Shown piece by piece: positions 25,266 through 36,448 of a DNA stretch of 64,000 nucleotides. The notes under the pieces are model-generated. The model did no database searches. It worked only from the letters and a program-made list of their open reading frames with translations, and was not told the DNA's origin. Positions within the stretch are counted from its first letter, which is position 1; the number at the start of each line of letters is the position of its first letter. Made by a program: the position numbers and the translations under genes. Source of the stretch: Paramecium sonneborni (lineage: Eukaryota > Ciliophora > Oligohymenophorea > Peniculida > Parameciidae); the NCBI GenBank assembly GCA_905182985.1, contig CAJJDN010000038.1, forward strand, positions 328,258-392,257, written 5' to 3'.

Positions 25266-26601
25266 TTTATTCAATTCAAATAATATATATATCATAATAG
25301 AAAATTCATTAATTTTTAATTACTCTTTTCTATTTTTGAAATACCATATGCAATTAATGTTTAATTTATAAAGATCTTTAAATCTGCTTATGTTTAAAAT
25401 TAACAAATTAAATCTTCTGATATTTTTAAAAATTTTAATAGAGTTTGTTATAGAATTGCTATTATATTTATTATTATCTTACATTCTCCTTCAAAAAGAA
25501 ATACATCAAATAATTTAATAAAGTCTTCTTTTTTTATTTATTACCAAAAGTAAAATAAAAGAGGAACCTCAATTAAATCACTTATTTTCACTTAGTGTTA
25601 TTCAATAAAATATTTTATTGAAGGCATTAGAGCATTTTGAAATTTTTAAGTTTCTATAAAACTTATATTTTATTTTAGTATTCTTCGATAATTTAAATTA
25701 AATAGAATGTGAATAGTCATCCAAAAAACCATTTATTCATAATAATCACTCATTCTATTAAATTAATTATATGAGTAATCTAAATTAATATATTATTCAG
25801 GATCCAATTATTATACTAAATATTCAACTATTTTATCAATCCCTTTAATAAATCCAATTTCAACATCATAATTAGCATAAGCTCTTAAGATGTCAAAAAC
25901 TAAATCATTGTACTTCAAAATATATAATTTATAAATACTTTTTTATCCAGCTCTTTAATACATTTAAATATTTATTGATCATATTAAGATTCATATGATT
26001 TCAATTTTTGATAAATATTTGATGAATGCTTTACCATTTAAGTATTTTTTATATCTGTAATCCAAAACCAAGTAGCTGGTCTTAAATTACATAAAATTCC
26101 AAATCTTACATTTCTCTTCATTTCATCTCTCAAATTAGTGACTCAAATATACTATTCAATTTAATTTAAACTTTTTGTTTGGATAATCATTTGCCACTAA
26201 ATACCTGACCAAGGCTTCTTTTCATATTAATTATTATCATAATCTATTATAATTATATTATTCTTATCTTATGATTCATCAAAAGAATCCTCTATTTTTA
26301 TATAAAAATACCTCATCATTAGATTTACAATTTTACAATATAAATCTTTCTACCATTAATTTATTAGAATTAGTTCTTTCTATTTCATTTTCCCGTTTTT
26401 TCCTACCTAAACAACAGAACATTAATAATATAAAAATTTTATCAATAAAATGAAACGATAAAATTCTGCAAATTCAGCCACTAGTCCTACCAAATACTTT
26501 TACAATACTTCCAATTAATTCTCGGAAATTCTTCAATAAATTACACATAATTGCAATAATAAACTAGTTAAAAAAGCATAAAGTCCTAACCAAAATAATT
26601 A
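25257..26601. repeat. Overlap copy A of contig join 1
   Basis: This 1,345-bp segment recurs at 26603-27947 (offset 1,346) directly after a single N at 26602. The copies matched wherever I compared them, including both ends. It is the 3' end of one contig; the true genome should have one copy. Confidence 0.93.
25292..26422 (-). CDS. TBC-domain protein lacking catalytic fingers (copy A)
   Basis: Three introns (22, 24 and 26 nt) give 352 residues. The N-terminus MFCCLGRKKRE could be lipidated on cysteines. The TBC fold is recognisable from VRFGILCNLRPATWFWI, YNDLVFDILRAYANYDVEIG and EQMVFWMTIHILFNLN. Active Rab-GAPs carry IxxDxxR and YxQ; here the first region has no Arg in place and the second reads GFIKG rather than GYCQG, so GAP activity is unlikely and the protein may only bind a Rab. 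The gene lies tail-to-tail with the acyl-CoA dehydrogenase (26 bp). The identical gene at 26638-27768 is an assembly copy. Confidence 0.78.
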
Positions 26602-26602
26602 N

Positions 26603-27947
26603 TTTAAATGATTTATTCAATTCAAATAATATATATATCATAATAGAAAATTCATTAATTTTTAATTACTCTTTTCTATTTTTGAAATACCATATGCAAT
26701 TAATGTTTAATTTATAAAGATCTTTAAATCTGCTTATGTTTAAAATTAACAAATTAAATCTTCTGATATTTTTAAAAATTTTAATAGAGTTTGTTATAGA
26801 ATTGCTATTATATTTATTATTATCTTACATTCTCCTTCAAAAAGAAATACATCAAATAATTTAATAAAGTCTTCTTTTTTTATTTATTACCAAAAGTAAA
26901 ATAAAAGAGGAACCTCAATTAAATCACTTATTTTCACTTAGTGTTATTCAATAAAATATTTTATTGAAGGCATTAGAGCATTTTGAAATTTTTAAGTTTC
27001 TATAAAACTTATATTTTATTTTAGTATTCTTCGATAATTTAAATTAAATAGAATGTGAATAGTCATCCAAAAAACCATTTATTCATAATAATCACTCATT
27101 CTATTAAATTAATTATATGAGTAATCTAAATTAATATATTATTCAGGATCCAATTATTATACTAAATATTCAACTATTTTATCAATCCCTTTAATAAATC
27201 CAATTTCAACATCATAATTAGCATAAGCTCTTAAGATGTCAAAAACTAAATCATTGTACTTCAAAATATATAATTTATAAATACTTTTTTATCCAGCTCT
27301 TTAATACATTTAAATATTTATTGATCATATTAAGATTCATATGATTTCAATTTTTGATAAATATTTGATGAATGCTTTACCATTTAAGTATTTTTTATAT
27401 CTGTAATCCAAAACCAAGTAGCTGGTCTTAAATTACATAAAATTCCAAATCTTACATTTCTCTTCATTTCATCTCTCAAATTAGTGACTCAAATATACTA
27501 TTCAATTTAATTTAAACTTTTTGTTTGGATAATCATTTGCCACTAAATACCTGACCAAGGCTTCTTTTCATATTAATTATTATCATAATCTATTATAATT
27601 ATATTATTCTTATCTTATGATTCATCAAAAGAATCCTCTATTTTTATATAAAAATACCTCATCATTAGATTTACAATTTTACAATATAAATCTTTCTACC
27701 ATTAATTTATTAGAATTAGTTCTTTCTATTTCATTTTCCCGTTTTTTCCTACCTAAACAACAGAACATTAATAATATAAAAATTTTATCAATAAAATGAA
27801 ACGATAAAATTCTGCAAATTCAGCCACTAGTCCTACCAAATACTTTTACAATACTTCCAATTAATTCTCGGAAATTCTTCAATAAATTACACATAATTGC
27901 AATAATAAACTAGTTAAAAAAGCATAAAGTCCTAACCAAAATAATTA
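26603..27947. repeat. Overlap copy B of contig join 1
   Basis: Second copy of 25257-26601, beginning right after N26602. It starts inside the last codons of the acyl-CoA dehydrogenase gene and runs to 2 bp before the kinase start codon. This pattern means an unmerged contig overlap, not a tandem gene duplication. Confidence 0.93.
26638..27768 (-). CDS. TBC-domain protein (copy B, assembly duplicate)
   Basis: Same gene as 25292-26422, shifted by 1,346 bp. This copy sits next to the real downstream neighbour, the Aurora-like kinase at 27949. Count it once. Domain and missing catalytic residues are as described for copy A. Confidence 0.75.
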
Positions 27948-27948
27948 A

Positions 27949-28782
27949 ATGCAAAAAAGAGTAAAAACCTCAATTCGTATATCTCGTAATCTAAACTTGA
28001 ATGATTAAAATAAAAAAGTGAATACAAGTGTTCCAAAAAATAAATTAGAATATTACTCTGTTTTAGAATAAATTGGATCAGGTAAGTTCGGTAAAGTATA
28101 TAAATGTTTGCTTTATTCAACTAAAAAAGTATATGCCATTAAGATGATAGATAAAGTATAAATAAAAAAGAATTAAATGTTGCATTAATTATCAAGAGAA
28201 GTTATGATCTAATAAATGTTGAAACATTAAAATATAATTCAATTAATTGAATTTTTCGAGACTAATACCAATTATTGTTTAGTTTTAGAATATGCTACCG
28301 GAGGAACGTTATTTCAAACATTAACGAAATAAAATAATCGAAGATATTCAGAACCAGCAGCATCAAACATTATTAAATAAGTTGCTTATGCAATTTAATA
28401 TATGCAAAAATTATCTATCATACATAGAGATTTAAAACCTGAAAACATCTTATGGTGTGATGGTTTAATTAAGGTAAGCGATTTTGGTTGGTCAGTCTAA
28501 GATAAAAAAGAAAGAGATACATTATGCGGTACTATAGATTATCTTCCACCTGAAATGGTTTATGGATAATAATATGATAATTCTATTGATTTATGGTCTT
28601 TAGGTGTGCTTACTTTTGAATTGACCACTGGTAAAACTCCGTTTCTAATTTAAGAAGGTTTTTCTTTACAATTTCCTGATTATTTATCAGGTGATGTAAA
28701 AGATCTTATGAAAGGATTATTAACTCATAAGAAAAACAGAAAAACCATTGAATGGGTTTTGAATCATGTTTGGTTAACTTGA
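27949..28782 (+). CDS. Short Aurora-like Ser/Thr protein kinase
   Basis: Intronless, 277 residues, little more than a catalytic domain. Gly-loop [13 protein letters not shown]-anchoring Lys in VYAIKMIDK (about residue 65), HRDLKPEN (Asp ~161), DFGWS (Asp ~178), then [14 protein letters not shown], the Aurora-type activation and P+1 segment, and [12 protein letters not shown]. All catalytic residues are present. DFGWS plus CGTxDYLPPEM points to the Aurora group, though the N-terminal targeting region is only ~35 residues. Aurora kinases control mitosis, and in ciliates also basal bodies and cilia. The start ATG lies 2 bp beyond the end of the duplicated segment. Confidence 0.87.
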
Positions 28783-29527
28783 ATTTAATATTTATAATTT
28801 CTATTAATATAAATTCATTCGTTAATCAAAAACCTTTACTCGTTAAGATAATAATCTTGTTCTCAAAAACTCTATCCAATTTATCATTTACGAAACAAAT
28901 ATTTATTGAGTCAATTATTTTGATAAATCCTTTTTGAATGAAAAGAATTACAACATTTCTAAAACATTATTAACTCAATTAAGCTACAAGATCATATACT
29001 AATATAGATTGTTTTAATTTCATCAATTCATTATACTAATAAAACAAATTTATTTTTTCATTAAAAAATACCATTTTATATTGTTTTTATTAATATTTCC
29101 TTAATCTTCTAATCATACCTTTTTAGGGCATTTACATAAACAAGTTTTAAATCAAGATCAAAATTAAAAGGTTTATAAAAAGCTCATTATAAAAAAATAT
29201 CACTCATAAATTGCTCTCTGAATATAGAAAAATTTAAATATTGATATTAATATATATTCGTCAAGTGTGTAATTAGATTAATTTGTATGTTAAGGTTTGT
29301 AAATTATATTATAAAAATGAAGTTAATTGTAATGTATTCAATATAAATTAAATAAATAATTATTAAAATCTTCATCTATTAAATTCAATAAGAAAAGATA
29401 TAAGGTTTCATTTCCAGAATGAATAAAAGATTTATCCATCAAAAATTATTGCTATAATTAATTAAATATATTATATTATTCTGTTTTTAGAAATTAAATT
29501 TGGAAAAATATATATCATAAAAGCTAA
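28783..29527. other. Gene-free stretch
   Basis: About 745 bp between the kinase stop and the CBM20 gene. A plus-strand 61-codon frame at 28752-28937 is mostly antisense noise and overlaps the kinase 3' end. I see no supportable gene on either strand. Confidence 0.45.
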
Positions 29528-30220
29528 TCAATATTGATACTTATATTAGGAATTAAATTCTGAATTTTAATGATTATCTAATTGACGAATACTAGAGTTT
29601 TGAGAGTTTACACTTGAGTTAAATAAAGAAGAAATATTGCTATGGTCAGAATCTGAATCCTAAAATTGCAATTATTAACATATTTTACAGAACTAAGACA
29701 TGCAAAGTCTAAAGGACTAAATGATTTTTTAAATTTCCTTCTTCTAACACCAACTATTGTAAACAATATTATATATTACAGAAATCAGTAGTTTCTTCTT
29801 GTTGATTATCGAAAAAGGATTTAATTTTTATTAATTATGCATCATGTGAATTAAATGAAAATATGACACTTTGAGATTAGTATTTAATATAAAGTGCTCT
29901 ATTTTCGTTTTATTCCCAAATTATATTATCCAACCCTATAATGACTGCTTTAAACAATATGAGACAATCTTATGATGATGGAATAAGATACTTGGTTCAA
30001 AATCTCCTATTAATGTTCCTGTCCAGCAAGGGTAGATTTCTTAATAAGTATTTAATTTAAGGCCCTTTGATGGATGCCATTCGCCTAAAAGTTTAGCATC
30101 ACCAACAATATATAATTGTTGATTAAGTTTAGCTTCACATCTAACTTTAAAGTTTATTTAGATTGACATCTTAAAAAGACTTAAACAGATGTAATGGTTA
30201 AATAATTTTTATATTAAGAT
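29036..30220. repeat. Overlap copy A of contig join 2
   Basis: This 1,185-bp segment recurs at 30222-31406 (offset 1,186) after a single N at 30221. No length difference was found between the two copies. Confidence 0.93.
29528..30169 (-). CDS. CBM20 starch/glycogen-binding domain protein (copy A)
   Basis: Three introns (23, 26 and 29 nt) give 187 residues. The first ~105 residues are a CBM20 domain: MSIQINFKVRCEAKLNQQLY, then IVGDAKLLGEWHPSKGLKL (the VGS..LGxW motif), YPCWTGTL, and after the first intron AVIIGLDNIIWEQNENRA, the conserved 'WE x G/N NR' end with carbohydrate-contacting Trp. The rest is Ser/Asp/Asn-rich and disordered (DSDSDHSNISSLFNSSVN). There is no signal peptide, so it probably acts in the cytosol on glycogen or amylopectin, which ciliates store. 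The enzyme partner, if any, is not nearby. Confidence 0.82.
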
Positions 30221-30221
30221 N

Positions 30222-31406
30222 CTAATAAAACAAATTTATTTTTTCATTAAAAAATACCATTTTATATTGTTTTTATTAATATTTCCTTAATCTTCTAATC
30301 ATACCTTTTTAGGGCATTTACATAAACAAGTTTTAAATCAAGATCAAAATTAAAAGGTTTATAAAAAGCTCATTATAAAAAAATATCACTCATAAATTGC
30401 TCTCTGAATATAGAAAAATTTAAATATTGATATTAATATATATTCGTCAAGTGTGTAATTAGATTAATTTGTATGTTAAGGTTTGTAAATTATATTATAA
30501 AAATGAAGTTAATTGTAATGTATTCAATATAAATTAAATAAATAATTATTAAAATCTTCATCTATTAAATTCAATAAGAAAAGATATAAGGTTTCATTTC
30601 CAGAATGAATAAAAGATTTATCCATCAAAAATTATTGCTATAATTAATTAAATATATTATATTATTCTGTTTTTAGAAATTAAATTTGGAAAAATATATA
30701 TCATAAAAGCTAATCAATATTGATACTTATATTAGGAATTAAATTCTGAATTTTAATGATTATCTAATTGACGAATACTAGAGTTTTGAGAGTTTACACT
30801 TGAGTTAAATAAAGAAGAAATATTGCTATGGTCAGAATCTGAATCCTAAAATTGCAATTATTAACATATTTTACAGAACTAAGACATGCAAAGTCTAAAG
30901 GACTAAATGATTTTTTAAATTTCCTTCTTCTAACACCAACTATTGTAAACAATATTATATATTACAGAAATCAGTAGTTTCTTCTTGTTGATTATCGAAA
31001 AAGGATTTAATTTTTATTAATTATGCATCATGTGAATTAAATGAAAATATGACACTTTGAGATTAGTATTTAATATAAAGTGCTCTATTTTCGTTTTATT
31101 CCCAAATTATATTATCCAACCCTATAATGACTGCTTTAAACAATATGAGACAATCTTATGATGATGGAATAAGATACTTGGTTCAAAATCTCCTATTAAT
31201 GTTCCTGTCCAGCAAGGGTAGATTTCTTAATAAGTATTTAATTTAAGGCCCTTTGATGGATGCCATTCGCCTAAAAGTTTAGCATCACCAACAATATATA
31301 ATTGTTGATTAAGTTTAGCTTCACATCTAACTTTAAAGTTTATTTAGATTGACATCTTAAAAAGACTTAAACAGATGTAATGGTTAAATAATTTTTATAT
31401 TAAGAT
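30222..31406. repeat. Overlap copy B of contig join 2
   Basis: Second copy of 29036-30220, starting immediately after N30221; an unmerged overlap between contigs. Confidence 0.93.
30714..31355 (-). CDS. CBM20 protein (copy B, assembly duplicate)
   Basis: Same gene as 29528-30169, shifted by 1,186 bp. This copy is continuous with the true upstream sequence beyond 31406. Count it once. Confidence 0.78.
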
Positions 31407-32520
31407 TCTTCTTTTTAATTCCAATTAATTATAAGTTGTTAATATCAAATTAATTCTTTTATCAAAAATACTGTGCCTCCACTTATCTAAAATTAACATT
31501 CTCCTGCTCTAACTTTGTTTTTAAACCTGGAAAATTGAACAATAGCTTTTATATATTTAATTTATTTTATCTTTATTTAAAAAGTGTTCATATAACATTA
31601 ATATTATTTCAATTCCTCTATTTTTGATCTTATTTAAAATTTTCCTAAAGCAATTAACAACTTTTAAACAACTCTATTGTACGAAATAGTGTTAAATTGT
31701 CATTCATAATTGAATTTTAAATATTTTTGTTCTCCTATTAATTTTATTCTTATAATTATTTACTGTCTCTAAATTTGTAAAGAACATATATCCTAAATTT
31801 GAATGGATATTTTTTTTGCTTTTTATTCAATTTTATACTTTATAAATATTTCAATCTATTCTTGGAACTTAAACTTCTTTAACTAAAGATTCAATTCATA
31901 AAACCTAAATTAAAGGATTATCGTAATTTAAAATTACAATTTACTTCAAACTGTAAACTTACATATAACCATGGGAACACAATTCCAATAAAAATATTAT
32001 CTATATCATTAATATTCTTAATTATACTTTTTGGAGTTCGAATGGATAATAACTTAACCAGAATACATGTTCACGTTAGTTATATATATATTTTGATTTT
32101 ATATAATTATCAATTCAAATCAATTTCTTATTTATTGTTTTACTTCAGAAAATATTATAATAAATATTTTATGATATAATCTCAAAAAATTTATTTTAAC
32201 CTTTGAACAGGAAATTTTGGATATTGCTTTACAATTAAATCTCAATTAAGGCAATTTAAATGATAGAAAAACTTGTTGTTTTATTTATGAGCTGTAAGTA
32301 TTGTTTTTATTATTTTTCCATTCAATCAATCTATTTAAAATTTTTATCAAAATTAAATGAATAAAAATGTGTTCTTAAGGTTGTCAGACCATTCTTTTTA
32401 ATATTATCCTTATTAATTTCTTTATGAACTTCAAAATTTATTCTTTTTTTTCTAAAATTTTCATACTTATGTGATTGTAAAAGTTAATTTTTACATATTT
32501 ATTATTATTACATATTAAAC
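31407..32520. other. Gene-free stretch
   Basis: About 1.1 kb between the CBM20 gene and the CHAT gene. AT-rich, with TGA in all frames at short intervals where I followed them. A minus-strand patch near 31,480-31,540 has slightly higher GC but no extended frame. Confidence 0.45.
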
Positions 32521-34716
32521 ATGAAAGAACCTATACTTGTAATCTTAACAATATAAGCTGAAAACAAAGAAAATTTTACTATTTAATTGCCTTTGAAAAA
32601 GATTAACTGTATGTGTTAAATAGAAAAAGATAGATTACTACGTTTTCTAATCAAATACTAATAAATTAAACCATAAGATAAAGATTCAGTAATTTTAGGT
32701 AATTTTTATTTGTTATATTAGAATTTTATGACTTTTTTAACCAAAGGTATGTCTAAGAAAAGGATGTCACAATATCTAATAATATTTTTCAATTTTCTGA
32801 AAAGTTTTTGGGACTACCTGAATCCAAAGTTCTAAAAGTTGCTATTTACTATAATTTCAGCTATACCAATTTGATTGAGTTATATTAATCTATAGAAATG
32901 TTTAAATTAGATTAGAAAATATTTCAGGAGGAAAAAATTAAATATTAAAATTAACTTGAAGAATATGAAAAAGAATTTTTAGAAATGAAGGATACTTTAA
33001 AGGAAATATAATAAACACTTCTTCTTACAGAAAAATAATAAGAATAATAATAAAAAAATGTTGATATTGTGATTCTATATAGTAATCCAATTATTAGAGT
33101 TAATAATGGAATAAGAGAATCTTTATTTATTGATTATGAATCAGAAATTAAATCTATAAAAAATGTGATTATTCGATCAGATTAATCCATAAAATATGAA
33201 ATTTTTAATGCTTCTATAAAAAATTTGGAGAAAGCAATCAGTTTACATCCACTTATCATACATGTAATTTCACATGGAGATTTTGATGAAAAACAATAAA
33301 TTTTTTATTTAGAATTTTAAGATGATGGTGTTTCTACAAAATTAAAAACTGATGAAATTTAAAAAATGATTTAAAACAACAAAGGTATGGCAAGAATTCA
33401 ACTTATTTGTATAAGCTCAATTGTCGGTAAAAATATCAGTGACTATATTCCAAAAACTGTTTCATGTGTAGTTTTTCAAAAATTATATAATATTATTGAC
33501 AACGAGGGTCCTTATTTTTGGGAAGAATTTTATTAAAATATCTTTAAAAATTTTTCAGTTGGGGATGCTTATGAAAAGGCATAATAAAAACTTGAAAACG
33601 CCTTTTGGGATAATGAAAAGAAGTATGTTTGTTGTTGTTTTCATAAGCATGAACCAAAATGTCCTTTTGATCCAGCTTAAATAGGATATGAAAGTTCACA
33701 TTAATAACATCTTAAATGCGCAAAACAAAAATGGGTTCACAGTTCTTTGGTTATGAATCCGTGTGATCCTTCATCTTATCAAGGTCAGTTACATAGACAA
33801 TGCAATAATAATTGTCTTGGAAGATTAATTCTTGATTGTAAACATAAGAAATGTTAATAATAAATTTATGATTAAAGAATTGATGATATTCTTCAAAAAC
33901 TTTAAATAGATTAGATTGACAAAGAAACTTTAAATACAAACCTTGTGAATATTCTTGATAAAAAACTTATTTGTTGTTGTTGTGAGTAATTAAACATCAT
34001 ATTAGAAACATAAAGTGAAAATATTTCTTCATTTATTGCTTCATAACATACTTATGATTAAAAAATACAATTTAAAAAAGAAAATAATGTATAATTTCTA
34101 GAACATATTGAATAAAATAAAGATCAAATTCAAGATATTTAATTTATGACAATTGATAAACAAATTATTTTGGTTCATTCCAAAGATCCATAGGATAAAG
34201 TTTTAGAAGTAGAAACATTATAAACCATAAATACTTACATTAAAGTATAATTTTTTTATTTATTAGATTTATATTTAAGAAAAATATAAGAAGGAAATTA
34301 AGAAGTTCAAGGAGAGTAAGAAGATCAAAGAAAACGAGCCAATCGAGGAAATTGTAATTAATTTAAATGGGTGTGATGTCAATAATTGGATAGAAATCGT
34401 ATCAAAAAAACTTAATCTAGAACATGCCTCTTTTGACGAGTTTCTTATAAAATCAAAAGACTATTTTTGTAATCTATAAAGCTAAGATAATTTTTTTTAC
34501 ATTTTCACAATCTAAAACATTTCCAATATTTGTGAATCTGATTAATTTTAAAGCTTTTACCAGGTGATACAAGAAGCTAATGAATCTAATTTCATTTTAA
34601 TATTACCTGTTGATAACACACAAAAAGAAAACTTAAAAAAAATAACAGCTGTTGAATTAGTTTAATTTATTGATTTAAAATAAATTTACAGTTTATTATA
34701 AGAGGAAAAAAATTGA
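32521..34716 (+). CDS. CHAT (caspase-like) domain protein with Cys-rich segment
   Basis: Two introns (23 and 22 nt) give 716 residues, exactly divisible. After a Gln/Glu coiled-coil (about 110-170), residues ~172-345 form a CHAT-like fold: VDIVILYSNPIIR, then PLIIHVISHGDFDEKQQIFY with the catalytic-type His-Gly (His ~244) and RIQLICISSIVGK with Cys ~289 at the nucleophile position. A Cys/His-rich segment follows (VCCCFHKHEPKC, CNNNCLGRLILDCKHKKC), then KLICCCCEQ and a Lys-rich C-terminal half. CHAT proteases use a His-Cys dyad like caspases and separase. Both residues are present, but the surrounding motif is divergent, so activity is not assured. No partner gene is adjacent. Confidence 0.7.
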
Positions 34717-35369
34717 TAGGAATGAATATTATTAAATTTAACTTAATCAATTTTGATTATCTCAACTAAGCTAATCAAAACATTTTTATACTTAAATATG
34801 TTAAAATTAAGTAGAATTAGTAATTTTTTCAATAATTAACTACTTATTAAAATATATATTTTTTCTTTTGTTTTATAGCCAATTTCATTGTGAAAATATA
34901 ATTAATATTAATTTAATAAAAAATTTTAATGACTTCCTAATATATTTGATTTATATTAGGTCAATGAAATACAACTATTTTATTGAGTCAATAATCAATC
35001 CAGATTGGTGATTCAAATTTGATTTATATTAGGGCAGATAAAAGATACATAATTTTATCTTCTTAATTTATAAATTATGTGATTAGCAATTATAGTTAAT
35101 AAATAATTACTGATTTTGACTTTGTGTCTTTCGTTTACTTTTTGAAAAAGTTTAAGATCAATTAGATTGTAAATGATTTTCAATACAAATTTTAAAGAAA
35201 ACAAAAAAATTTTTGGATTGTAGCCATCGGTAATAACTTAATTTTAAATTTATGGACTTATATAAATATTCCTCCTTTTGAATACACCCATTTTTTGAAA
35301 CCAATTACTGATTTTATTTCTGCATTACTCAAATACATTTTTGTAACTTTAATCCTATTTTGTTATAAT
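34717..35369. other. Gene-poor spacer with a short direct repeat
   Basis: No supported gene. The 17-bp sequence ATTTGATTTATATTAGG occurs at about 34944-34960 and again at 35017-35033. Short frames exist, but none shows a domain. Confidence 0.4.
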
Positions 35370-36447
35370 ATTCGATTATCAATAGGCCATTGAATCATAT
35401 AATTAATCCAGCATTACATCTAATAGTTTCCTTTATCTTTTTATTATTACGAAGATTATTAAAATAAAGAACAATAAATATTGATCAAAATTATTGCATT
35501 TTATTTAATAAAATTCTATATTCTCTTTTTTCTACTATTAATTTATTGATCCAAATAATCAAGAAAATCATCCACCAAATATCAATTGTACAATTATTGA
35601 ATTGTTCGTTTCCAAATCCTCTCTCCTCTTTGATGTCTCAATTACAAAATATTCATAGATTGTCTAAATAAATATTAATTAAACAAATATATTAATTTTT
35701 CCTAATTAAATGATAAAAGTATTAAATCAATAAATTACATCTATTTTATTGACTCAACATATAATTTAATGAAATACTTTTAAATTTCTTCAGAAACTTC
35801 TTTTCTCTTTCTTAAACAATTTATAGCCTAAACTGTCGATTCTTAATTTATATATTAGTTCACTTCTTGAAGTAATAACTAGTCTGTTTTTTAGTTCTAG
35901 AAACATTTTACTATATTCAAAAGGTTTTATATTTTGGGATACCATTCTACTATTAGAATGAGTTCATTATTCCCTCTACTAGACTGATGTTTTGGTTTCA
36001 CTTCAACTTTATTCCATGTACAAATCTACAGTCTCCATGTACTAATGTATAGATGAAAAAATAATCTATAAAAATAATAATATTATTATATTAAAAGATA
36101 TCTTCAAAAATATTTAGAAGATAAGTAATATAATCTATCTTTAATCAAAACTAAAATATTTTTTTCTATTTTTTGTATTTTAAGTGATTTTTAAATTTAA
36201 AATAATATTGTTTCTAATTTTTTTTTTAAATTTAAGGTTTACTTGCTAACAGAGAATTTTTTGAATATTTTGATCTAAAATTTTAATACTATAGTCATAT
36301 TTAAAAATTAGTCTTATGACTTTTTTGATTTAGTATTAGAATGAGGAGATTTTTAGCGAAATTTATTTTAAAAATATTGAATTTATAAATTTACAAGAAG
36401 AACGTTCAATAATAACTTTTTCTACCAAATTTTATTTGTTTGGTACG
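35370..36447. repeat. Overlap copy A of contig join 3 (IES-free)
   Basis: Recurs at 36449-37605 after a single N at 36448. The offset is 1,079 before position 35775 and 1,158 after it, because the second copy carries an extra 79 bp. This copy has the single TA (35775-35776) where that insert sits. Confidence 0.93.
35582..36060 (-). other. Possible coding fragment spanning the IES site
   Basis: A TGA-free minus-strand frame ending at the TGA at 35582-35584. It reads EVKPKHQSSRGNNELILIVE and continues through ESTVQAINCLRKRKEVSEEI to RIWKRTIQQLYN. No ATG is near its upstream end, so it would be an exon or a gene remnant; upstream bases also encode HGDCRFVHG in another frame. No family recognised. 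In the second copy the 79-bp insert shifts this frame. Coding status is uncertain. Confidence 0.35.
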
Positions 36448-36448
36448 N

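Noticed and set aside
25257..27947. Tandem gene duplication of the TBC gene (and similar pairs elsewhere)
   Set aside because: Five separate cases all share an exact single N at the junction and near-perfect identity; this is the mark of unmerged contig overlaps.
34944..35033. 17-bp direct repeat as a mobile-element footprint
   Set aside because: Two imperfectly placed AT-rich copies without any element structure between them; likely chance in such biased sequence.
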